DNA from: Crocinitomicaceae bacterium
GTDB lineage: Bacteria; Bacteroidota; Bacteroidia; Flavobacteriales_D; Crocinitomicaceae
Reading direction: 5' to 3'
DNA length: 6,370 nt
Assembly (NCBI GenBank): GCA_013215515.1
Contig: JABSPC010000758.1
Span: 1 to 6,370 of the forward strand
Made by a program: the position numbers and the translations under genes. Of this stretch, positions 1 to 5,477 are shown piece by piece. Each line of letters opens with the position of its first letter. Within the stretch, counting starts at the first letter, position 1. The notes beneath the pieces were generated by a model. It ran no database searches and was not told the origin of the DNA. It saw nothing but the letters and a program-made list of their open reading frames with translations.

Positions 1-305
1 AATCCATTGTCGTTAGAAATGAAGTACTGTCCAGCAAATTCCATGATTGTCGGAAAGCTTCCGTCAGATCCACCGAAATTAACCATAGGTTCACTATCAA
101 CGCCAATTACGTGAATGGTTCCCTCTGGGAAATCTTGATAACAGCAACACAAATGAAATGCGGCTTCTGAAATATCAAACGGTCGAACGGAGTGTGTAAC
201 GTCAATTATATTTACTTTTTCAACTGCGGATAGGATCGTACCTTTAAGTGAAGCCACATAGTGGTCATCAAGCCCCATATCAGTTGTTAAAGTAATAATG
301 CTCAT
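1..305 (-). CDS. SAM hydroxide adenosyltransferase (DUF62 family), N-terminal part, runs off the left edge
   Basis: Reading leftward from an ATG at 305-303 gives 101 residues with no stop; the C-terminal part lies outside the window. The start reads MSIITLTTDMGLDDHYVASL, followed by a DVTH at 35-38, PFDISEAA at 42-49, VIGVDSE at 66-72 and YFISNDNG at 94-101. This order (TTD..L.D.YV, D.[ST]H, P.D...AA, GVDSE, SNDNG) is that of the SAM hydroxide adenosyltransferase / SAM-dependent chlorinase-fluorinase-like family. Known members split S-adenosylmethionine with water to adenosine and methionine; they are soluble, and their physiological role is poorly settled. The family is usually about 260-280 residues, so roughly 40% is visible. 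The gene is divergent from phoH with an 89-nt spacer, a pairing I recall from other Bacteroidota. A run of three cysteines at residues 53-55 is not something I remember from the family. The family call is firm; the exact reaction of this member is inferred. Confidence 0.88.
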   Translation of the reverse strand, partial: MSIITLTTDMGLDDHYVASLKGTILSAVEKVNIIDVTHSVRPFDISEAAFHLCCCYQDFPEGTIHVIGVDSEPMVNFGGSDGSFPTIMEFAGQYFISNDNG

Positions 306-394
306 CCGTGGTAAATTCAGTCGTTTTGCGACGAATATTTTCCTAAATTTGAGTTAATAACGATTACGAGTAAAGGTAAAAATAAATTAGTCTA
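306..394. promoter_or_regulatory. Divergent intergenic region between the SAM hydrolase gene and phoH, with a -7-like box
   Basis: The spacer must hold the start signals for both divergent genes. On the plus strand TAAATTTG at 344-351 matches the Bacteroidota sigma-factor -7 consensus TAnnTTTG exactly and would place the phoH transcript start near 358, about 37 nt before its start codon. A TTTTG at 324-328 could serve as the -33 element, but the gap of 15 nt to the -7 box is shorter than the usual 17-23. I see no equally good match on the minus strand. A small inverted repeat, GTCG/CGAC, lies at 320-323 and 329-332. No convincing Shine-Dalgarno sequence precedes phoH, which is normal for this phylum. 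Confidence 0.45.
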
Positions 395-1351
395 TTGCTA
401 GAAAAGAAGATTGAAATTAAAGGAATAAACCCAGCAGAGTTGTTTGGGGTGAATAACACGAAACTCAAGCACATCAAGAGTTTTTTTCCAAAACTTAGAA
501 TTACCGCAAGAGGTAATGTACTTACTGTTGCTGGAGATGAGGATGAGATGACCGTATTTGAAAAAAAATTCGATCTAATCATTCGTCATTACAACAAGTT
601 CAATAACCTCACCGAAAATAATATCGACAACCTCATGTTGGATAGTGGTGCTGAAATGCTACAATTTAGTGATGGTTCCGAAATTATAGTACATGGAAAT
701 CATGGTGCTAAAATAAAAGCGAAGACTATCAATCAGAAGAAACTGGTGGAGCTCGTGAACAAGAACGATATGGTTTTTGCCGTTGGTCCTGCGGGAACTG
801 GTAAAACTTATATAGCTGTTGCGTTGGCGGTACGTGCCTTAAAAGCGAAAGAAGTAAAACGAATTATTTTAACCCGTCCTGCCGTGGAAGCTGGCGAAAA
901 TCTTGGTTTCCTTCCCGGCGATTTAAAAGAAAAACTCGATCCCTATTTAATGCCATTGTACGATGCATTGCGCGATATGATCCCCGCTGAGAAATTAGCA
1001 GATATGATTGAATTCGGAATAATTGAAATCGCACCATTGGCGTTTATGCGTGGACGAACTTTGGATAAGGCATTCGTTATTCTTGATGAAGCTCAGAACA
1101 CAACTGCGATGCAAATCAAAATGTTCTTAACTCGAATGGGGAAGTCAGCGAAGTTTACGATTACTGGAGATATGTCTCAAGTTGATTTGCCTCGAAAACA
1201 AAAATCAGGATTGGCCTTTGCATTAGATGCGTTGGATGGTATTGAAGGAGTAGGAGTGATTCGAATGGAAGCCGCTGATATTATGCGTCATAAGTTGGTG
1301 AAAAAGATCATCGTCGCCATAGATAATATGGAAGAAGAGAATAATTCATAA
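395..1351 (+). CDS. phoH: PhoH family ATPase (PhoH/YbeZ-like)
   Basis: A 318-residue P-loop protein of the PhoH/YbeZ family, soluble, RNA-linked and related to superfamily I helicases; YbeZ-type members work with the ribosome-maturation endonuclease YbeY. Residues 1-70 form the N-terminal KH-like part (INPAELFGVN at 11-20, FPKLRITARGN at 31-41). The ATPase core holds Walker A GPAGTGKT at 131-138, RP.VEAGE.LGFLPGD at 161-176, MRGRTLDKAFVILDEAQN with Walker B at 218-235, and TGDMSQVDLP at 257-266. Length is normal for the family and no key motif is missing. The start is TTG at 395: the in-frame stop TAA lies at 383-385 and the only other upstream codons are ATT, AGT and CTA. The conserved N-terminus begins within the first ten residues, so an internal ATG would cut it. 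A 97-nt spacer separates it from purC. ybeY is not in the window. Confidence 0.95.
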   Translation: MLEKKIEIKGINPAELFGVNNTKLKHIKSFFPKLRITARGNVLTVAGDEDEMTVFEKKFDLIIRHYNKFNNLTENNIDNLMLDSGAEMLQFSDGSEIIVHGNHGAKIKAKTINQKKLVELVNKNDMVFAVGPAGTGKTYIAVALAVRALKAKEVKRIILTRPAVEAGENLGFLPGDLKEKLDPYLMPLYDALRDMIPAEKLADMIEFGIIEIAPLAFMRGRTLDKAFVILDEAQNTTAMQIKMFLTRMGKSAKFTITGDMSQVDLPRKQKSGLAFALDALDGIEGVGVIRMEAADIMRHKLVKKIIVAIDNMEEENNS

Positions 1352-1424
1352 TTAGAAATTGAAAATTCTAAATGGTTGTGGATAATTAATGATTAATAAT
1401 TAATAATTATGAATTCCATTTGCA

Positions 1425-1432
1425 TAATTTTG
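1425..1432 (+). promoter_or_regulatory. Candidate -7 promoter box of purC
   Basis: TAATTTTG matches TAnnTTTG, the -7 element of Bacteroidota housekeeping promoters. It ends 16 nt before the purC ATG, so the transcript would start near 1438 and carry a leader of only about ten nucleotides, too short for a Shine-Dalgarno site. No TTG is present 17-23 nt upstream; that stretch (1380-1410) is almost pure A/T (repeats of the type TTAATAA). The call rests on the -7 box and its position alone. Confidence 0.45.
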
Positions 1433-1448
1433 CACCAAACTTTTTCTC

Positions 1449-2402
1449 ATGAGCGAAGCAATTATCGAAAGCACATTTACTTTTAAAGGACAAACAAATG
1501 TATATAACGGGAAAGTCCGTGATGTATACACGATGGACAATGGCCTGTTGGTAATGATTGCTTCTGATCGTATTTCTGCTTTTGATCATGTTCTTCCAAA
1601 AGGGATTCCTCATAAAGGTCAAGTTTTGAATCAAGTAGCGACGATGTTTTTGGACGCTACGAAAGATATTGTACCAAACTGGTTGATTGCCACTCCAGAT
1701 CCTTCTGTTGCCGTAGGATATGCTTGTGACCCAATTCGCGTTGAAATGGTAATCCGTGGATATATGTCAGGTCACGCAGCGAGAGAATACAAGGCGGGTA
1801 AGCGAATTCTATGCGGAGTTCCAATGCCTGATGGAATGAAGGAGAATGATAAATTTCCTGTTCCAATTATTACTCCAGCTACAAAAGCAGACGAGGGGCA
1901 CGATGAAGATATTTCAAGAGAAGAAATAATCTTTCAAGGAATTGTTCCAGAAGCTGATTACATCAAATTAGAAGAGTATACTAGAGCATTGTTTCAAAGA
2001 GGTTCTGAAATGGCAGCTGCGGAAGGATTGATCTTAGTAGATACGAAATACGAATTTGGAATGCGGAATGGTGAGATCATCTTAATTGATGAAATTCATA
2101 CACCAGATTCATCTCGATTTTTCTACGCTGATGGATATGCCGAACGTCAAGAGGCCGGTGAAGCTCAAAAACAATTGTCAAAAGAATTTGTTCGGGAATG
2201 GCTAATGGAGAATGATTTCCAAGGTTTGGATGGACAAACAATGCCAGTTATGCCGGACGAATTCGTGAAAGTTGTTACGGATCGCTATGTTGAGCTTTAT
2301 GAAATGATTACTGGAAATGATTTTGATCGAGCAGATACTTCAGATATCACAGCTCGTATTCAAGGGAATGTTGATGTTTTCTTGGAGAGTTACGAGGCTT
2401 AA
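1449..2402 (+). CDS. purC: Phosphoribosylaminoimidazole-succinocarboxamide synthase (SAICAR synthetase)
   Basis: A 317-residue cytosolic enzyme of de novo purine synthesis: it joins CAIR and aspartate with ATP to give SAICAR. Family landmarks appear in order: GKVRDVY at 21-27 (nucleotide-binding N-lobe), SDRISAFD at 39-46, [12 protein letters not shown] at 51-62, RGYMSGHA at 103-110, [11 protein letters not shown] at 142-152, LVDTKYEFG at 196-204 and [13 protein letters not shown] at 212-224. The last two are the C-lobe signature that binds substrate and magnesium. At 317 residues it belongs to the long type (like yeast Ade1, about 306) rather than the short E. coli type of 237; the difference includes the insert around 113-140 and the longer C-terminus. 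The ATG at 1449 is the natural start, just after a likely promoter. The frame is intact with no odd residues. It probably has its own promoter, since the phoH spacer contains a -7 box. Confidence 0.97.
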   Translation: MSEAIIESTFTFKGQTNVYNGKVRDVYTMDNGLLVMIASDRISAFDHVLPKGIPHKGQVLNQVATMFLDATKDIVPNWLIATPDPSVAVGYACDPIRVEMVIRGYMSGHAAREYKAGKRILCGVPMPDGMKENDKFPVPIITPATKADEGHDEDISREEIIFQGIVPEADYIKLEEYTRALFQRGSEMAAAEGLILVDTKYEFGMRNGEIILIDEIHTPDSSRFFYADGYAERQEAGEAQKQLSKEFVREWLMENDFQGLDGQTMPVMPDEFVKVVTDRYVELYEMITGNDFDRADTSDITARIQGNVDVFLESYEA

Positions 2403-2502
2403 TTTCGAATTTAAATTTCAGCTCAAATTAGATTTTAAAACTGAATCATAAGTAAATGTTGCAATTACATCAGGTATTTGTGACTGTTGTTATTTTGAAT
2501 AT

Positions 2503-2540
2503 TCCTAGCTAACTTTAGAACTAAAGTATAATTAGCAGGA
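2503..2540. repeat. 38-nt imperfect inverted repeat (hairpin) just before the decayed gene
   Basis: The arms pair as TCCT(2503-2506)/AGGA(2537-2540), then after a one-base bulge GCTAA(2508-2512)/TTAGC(2532-2536), then CTTTA(2513-2517)/TAAAG(2522-2526) around the loop GAAC. That is 14 base pairs with a 1-nt and a 5-nt bulge (TATAA, 2527-2531). It ends 2 nt before the ATG at 2543 and is not followed by a T run, so it is a poor intrinsic terminator. It could be an attenuator-like or initiation-masking leader element, a dyad operator, or an end of a small inserted element. Its sequence is clear; its function is unknown. The rest of the 140-nt spacer (2403-2502) is AT-rich, with only a 7-of-8 match to a -7 box at 2490-2497. 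Confidence 0.5.
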
Positions 2541-2588
2541 TTATGTACACTCAACTGGAAAAGAAAAAAGAACTCAAAAAATCCATCT

Positions 2589-2873
2589 TTGGGATCGAAA
2601 GCCCCCACTAAAAAAGAGGACGCCTCAATTAATAATCTTATTCAAAGAAAGACAATTGTAGAAAATAGAGGACAAGAATGTGTTTTTGTCCCTAAAGATG
2701 GCCTGGAAAAAGCAACCGTTGGTAGTACGATGGATGCCTGGCTTGACCCTGCAAACCCGCTTCGTGGGCAAAGTGCGAATGTGAATACATCGCAAGTCCC
2801 TTTGATGAAATGGATTAAAGGAATTTATCCAATGGCTAAAGGAGGTTTATCAGTGAGAGGACATCGTTCTTAA
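2589..2873 (+). pseudogene. Fragment: middle part of the decayed gene, up to the RGH motif
   Basis: This frame has no ATG; it opens at 2532 and the nearest usable start is TTG at 2589, which is unlikely to be the real one because the frame above it (ATG at 2543) supplies a natural N-terminus. Visible parts are KKEDASINNLIQRKTIVENRG, which is hydrophilic, then ECVFVPKDGLEKATVGSTMD, WLDPANPLRGQSANVN and GGLSVRGHRS before TAA at 2871. The histidine of RGH is encoded at 2862-2864. Skipping one base at 2865 continues directly into VLNDNMGG in the next frame, so the last two residues and the stop are products of the shift. Any peptide made from this frame would lack half of the motif. Confidence 0.5.
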
Positions 2874-2880
2874 CGATAAT

Positions 2881-3339
2881 ATGGGGGGTACGGCATTAGG
2901 TAATAATTTGTATCCGATTTCGAAAGGGGCAAATGGGAAACATCTGTCAACTGCCGAAAATTATGTGAAAAGCGCTCTTTGGAAAGATAAAACAGCAGTT
3001 AAATATTCAGTCAATGTAATTGGAGCAACTAATTATTCTGAAGCAAGTCAGACGAACGCAAAAGCCGCTTTCAATACTACTGTTCGTCCATGGAATGATG
3101 TTACCGATAAAAGTGCCGTTGGGGATGTCATTTATTCAGCTAAAATCACCTCTGATTTAGGTGAGCTCAAAGTTAGAGAGGCAGAAGATGCATCTGGAGA
3201 AGCATTGAAAAATATTTCAGGCGGTGGATTAAAAAAGAAGAAACCAAACGAGCCTGCGAAAACTGTTAAAGAGTTGAAAAAAAATATAGAAGCACGCAAC
3301 CAGATTCACTTTGAATTGAAACCGATGGACATACAATAA
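2881..3339 (+). pseudogene. Fragment: main conserved part of the decayed gene
   Basis: An open frame of 152 codons from ATG 2881, but the frame is already open from 2857, and codons 2866-2880 (VLND N) belong to the motif, so this ATG is an internal methionine. Residues 1-30 hold MGGTALGNNLYPISKGANGK followed by HLSTAENYVK; N18 and H21 form the AN..H pair and E26 follows. A strand-like region comes next (KYSVNVIGATNYSEASQTN, then DVIYSAKITSDLGEL at about 78-92), then GGGLKKKKPNEPAKTVKELK, probably a linker and helix. It stops at TAA 3337-3339 in a stretch where the other frame (3315-3410, INYAFMKQITESKGGDAELI) is open and continues. Could be expressed as a truncated protein, but nothing in the sequence suggests so. 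Confidence 0.55.
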
Positions 3340-3412
3340 ATTATGCATTTATGAAGCAAATTACTGAGAGTAAAGGCGGTGATGCAGAATTAATAGAGGG
3401 TGCTAGAATTTA

Positions 3413-3670
3413 GTGATTTTTCCGACAAATGAATTTGTCGAAGAATATATGAGTGATACCGCAAGCTCATTGCTTGTCGATGCAATTGACTCTGGATTGA
3501 AAAGGGCCCAAAAGATGACAATTATGCAAGAGTTGGTTGATACATTTTTGGAAGGGTTACCGGCACCATTGTTAAAAACATTTGAATACTTCAAGGTGTT
3601 TTATCGGGAGAAATTAGCGGATGGGATTTTATTTTTTATTAATGAAGAATTCGATTATCGAGAAAAATAA
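3413..3670 (+). CDS. Small unknown protein, or C-terminal fragment of the preceding decayed gene
   Basis: I do not recognise this family. The frame opens at 3407; GTG at 3413 (overlapping the previous frame's TAG) gives 85 residues and ATG at 3449 gives 73, starting MSDTASSLLVDAIDSGLKRA. It is acidic and mostly helical in appearance, with LVDTFLEGLPAPLL at about 42-55 and a hydrophobic stretch LADGILFFINEEF near the end; no signal peptide or full membrane segment is visible. The preceding frame ends at 3411-3413 and the two are both open only at 3407-3410, so a single -1 shift would fuse EGARI to VIFPTNEF and make this the tail of the decayed nuclease-like gene. Its frame is then the same as that of the ATG at 2543. 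It ends 3 nt from the convergent gene's stop. Real independent gene or remnant cannot be decided here. Confidence 0.4.
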   Translation: MIFPTNEFVEEYMSDTASSLLVDAIDSGLKRAQKMTIMQELVDTFLEGLPAPLLKTFEYFKVFYREKLADGILFFINEEFDYREK

Positions 3671-3673
3671 TTT

Positions 3674-4018
3674 CTACAGATCTTCCTGTGGATAAGGCCT
3701 TCGAATCAGTTTTCGAGGTAGAAAAGTTTTACGAATTACGATCTTTTGTTGGTTCTTAATTCTTCTATCCCATAATTGTTTCAGATTGCTCATTGAAATA
3801 GTACAGTTTCTTGGAACATAAAATGAAAATTTGTCTTTTGCATCTGTGCGAGTTCGGTAAATAGTATCATTAATCAATACATGTACTTTTACATGCCGCG
3901 AAGGTTCTTTGTTTCTATCAAACCCAGTGCCTATAGTTAAACACGAATCTTTTGATTGAGAATGAAGTGCTGTGGAGTTCAGCCCAACAAGTAGTAATAT
4001 TAGAGCTATCGACTTTAT
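3674..4018 (-). CDS. Small secreted protein with signal peptide and non-canonical or lost start codon
   Basis: The frame running leftward from 4039 to the TAG at 3676-3674 codes for a secreted protein of about 114 residues. If the ATA at 4018-4016 is taken as the start position, the N-terminus is (M)KSIALILLLVGLNSTALHS, then QSKDSCL: a textbook Sec signal peptide (K, hydrophobic core, small residues before cleavage) with no lipobox. The mature part has VKVHVLINDTIYRTRTDA and DKFSFYVPRNCTISM, which reads like a beta-sandwich of the carboxypeptidase-regulatory-like kind, and a basic C-terminus (RRIKNQQKIVIRKTFLPRKL). No ATG, GTG or TTG exists between the upstream in-frame TGA (4042-4040) and the signal peptide; ATT at 4027-4025 is another option. 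The first conventional start is TTG at 3877, which would remove the signal peptide. It follows the T9SS-type gene by 4 nt and is probably cotranscribed. Function unknown. Confidence 0.6.
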   Translation of the reverse strand: MKSIALILLLVGLNSTALHSQSKDSCLTIGTGFDRNKEPSRHVKVHVLINDTIYRTRTDAKDKFSFYVPRNCTISMSNLKQLWDRRIKNQQKIVIRKTFLPRKLIRRPYPQEDL

Positions 4019-4022
4019 AGAA

Positions 4023-5477
4023 TCAATCCTTAATAAATTTCATTTTTTCAACGCCATTCGAATGCTCTACAATAATGAAGTAAACACCACGGCTCATTTT
4101 TGTAACATCAATTTGATTGTTCTCAAATTTGACCTTCTTGCTGAGCTTTCCATCAATTCCAACGATATTAATCGATTCGATTTCTCCAATTTTTTCAAGA
4201 CCATCAAGAGAAAGATAGTCCGAAGTTGGAACTGGAGAAACAGTCAATAATACTGAGTTGAATTCATCCAATCCCCAAACAGCAACGTATATGCAGTCCG
4301 AAGTGTCAGTGCAGCCATTATATGTCACGATAGCGGCGTAATCTCCATTGAAAAAAGGATATAAAGTTTGATTAAGTTCTCCGAGAATAATTTCATTTGT
4401 ATTACAATTGATCCAATTGTAAGTTCCTCCAACTTGATTTGATGTCAAGTAACCCAGCCCTTCAGTAATGGTGTTATCAACTGAATTTACTGCTAAAGTT
4501 AAACTCACTGTCGAGTCACACCCTTCCACAGTTTGATAAGTGAAGACGTTTAATCCTACATCAAAAATGTCCAATTGCTGTCCGCCGAAAGGGAGTGTTT
4601 GTGTATTGCAAATTGTGGCAAAAGCAGTTTCGTTGTATGCTTGATTGATAGTGATGTCATCCGTCACGCTTCCGTTTGAGTAGGTGTAAGTCACAGTATA
4701 CAATCCAGGAGTTGAGGTAGATAAATCTATTTCGCCAGTCGCTGAGTTCAATGAAAGGCCAATTGCCGAAGAATACACACCTCCTTGTTCTCCCGATTGG
4801 ATTGGAGTAGGATCGGGTAGGTCGGAACAGTATGTGGAAGATGAATAAGCAATATCGTTAAATCCTGCCTCAGTGAGGTAAAGGCTGTAAGGATTGGTTG
4901 CTATGTCTCCAGACGTAACACTATTTCCATCAACAGCCATTCCTCGAGCGTAGAAGAAAACAGTTCCTTCTCCTTGAGCGGGTGCAACCCAATTCAATTC
5001 AAACACACCCGTTGGAGAAATCCCATCGTGTTCCAGATATTGCTTTCCAGCTAAAGGAACGATCTGGGTATTTGCTGATATTATATTGTTTAATGTTCCA
5101 GCCGCTCCATTTGTTGAATTCAATGCAACGCTTTGCATTCCAAACCCAGCTGGGCTTCCAGTACTCGTTACGTCATAGCGAATCGTATAAGTTGCACCAG
5201 GTATGTATTCCGTTATTTGATTTAAGCCTGCGTCTAAAACAGTAAGCGCAATTGATGGCTGAAATATTCCAGCCCCATGACAATCCATACAGCTTGCTCC
5301 ATTTGAAAGTGGTCCTCCAGTTCGATCGCCTAATCCCATGTTTGCTGCTCCGTCTGAACGTGGTGGAGTTGGTACATATGTTTTTAATTCAGCTGTATTT
5401 ATATTGGACATGAGCAGAAACGCTGAGGTTCCGCAAAATAAAATAACGAGTACACCATAAATACTGTTTTTCATCAT
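4023..5477 (-). CDS. Secreted protein: choice-of-anchor V/Reeler-like domain with CxxCH, Ig-like repeats and T9SS sorting tail
   Basis: A 484-residue protein predicted to cross the inner membrane by Sec and the outer membrane by type IX secretion. Residues 1-24 are a signal peptide (MMKNS then a hydrophobic core). Residues about 45-205 match the choice-of-anchor V / Reeler-like pattern: GDRTGGPLSNGASCMDCHG at 50-68, a beta-rich body (GATYTIRYDV, GFGMQSVAL), then GTVFFYARGMAVDGNSVTSG. C63-C66-H67 is a single CxxCH, the c-type heme attachment motif, as often seen at this position in such domains. Residues 217-330 look like Ig-like repeats of surface proteins (GGVYSS, SLNSATGEIDLSTSTPGLYT, then VFTYQTVEGCDSTVSLTL). 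Residues 409-484 are a type A sorting domain (VSPVPTSDYL, GVYFIIVEHSNGVEKMKF). The start ATG overlaps the upstream stop (ATGA, 5477-5474), which suggests coupled translation. The next ATG is one codon later. Substrate or ligand unknown. Confidence 0.88.
   Translation of the reverse strand: MMKNSIYGVLVILFCGTSAFLLMSNINTAELKTYVPTPPRSDGAANMGLGDRTGGPLSNGASCMDCHGAGIFQPSIALTVLDAGLNQITEYIPGATYTIRYDVTSTGSPAGFGMQSVALNSTNGAAGTLNNIISANTQIVPLAGKQYLEHDGISPTGVFELNWVAPAQGEGTVFFYARGMAVDGNSVTSGDIATNPYSLYLTEAGFNDIAYSSSTYCSDLPDPTPIQSGEQGGVYSSAIGLSLNSATGEIDLSTSTPGLYTVTYTYSNGSVTDDITINQAYNETAFATICNTQTLPFGGQQLDIFDVGLNVFTYQTVEGCDSTVSLTLAVNSVDNTITEGLGYLTSNQVGGTYNWINCNTNEIILGELNQTLYPFFNGDYAAIVTYNGCTDTSDCIYVAVWGLDEFNSVLLTVSPVPTSDYLSLDGLEKIGEIESINIVGIDGKLSKKVKFENNQIDVTKMSRGVYFIIVEHSNGVEKMKFIKD

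Larger units (their letters stand above)
2543..3413 (+). pseudogene. Frameshifted nuclease-like or toxin-cargo-like gene (whole locus)
   Basis: Four open frames follow each other and overlap: 2543-2608 (starts MYTQLEKKKELKKSIFG), 2532-2870, 2857-3336 and 3315-3410. At every junction both frames are open, so single-nucleotide indels near 2543-2608, 2865 and 3315-3336 would restore one protein of about 289 residues. The joined product has a Lys/Glu-rich N-terminus, a middle part (TVGSTMDAWLDPANPLRG), then VRGH-VLNDNMGGTALGNN-LYPI and GANGKHLSTAENYVK, then a Lys-rich segment and a tail. The RGH..ND..GG....NL.P....AN..H...E pattern resembles His-Me-finger-type DNA/RNA nonspecific endonuclease modules in Bacteroidota toxin and contractile-injection cargo proteins, whose N-termini are often similarly charged; this is from memory. 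No immunity or delivery genes are visible. Localised sequencing error is the main alternative to true decay, but flanking phoH and purC are intact. Confidence 0.6.

Noticed and set aside
364..582. Minus-strand open frame of 72 codons over the phoH start
   Set aside because: Antisense to a well-supported gene; Ser/Phe-rich low-complexity product with no family resemblance.
1352..1371. Inverted repeat TTAGAA/TTCTAA just after the phoH stop as a terminator
   Set aside because: Six A/T-rich pairs with an 8-nt loop and no following T run; too weak to call.
1380..1410. TTAATAA-like A/T repeats upstream of purC as a regulatory repeat
   Set aside because: Simple AT-rich drift common in intergenic DNA of this phylum; no clear unit or spacing.
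1407..1866. Two minus-strand open frames inside purC
   Set aside because: Antisense shadows of purC, which has all its motifs; products look random.
2589..3339. A programmed ribosomal frameshift joining the two frames
   Set aside because: Several shifts in both directions and no obvious slippery heptamer with a downstream structure at 2865; decay or sequence error is simpler.
3972..4250. Plus-strand open frame of 92 codons opposite the T9SS tail
   Set aside because: Antisense to the sorting domain and to the small secreted gene, both with clear protein features.
4982..5245. Plus-strand open frame inside the choice-of-anchor V gene
   Set aside because: Shadow of the minus-strand gene; no recognisable product.
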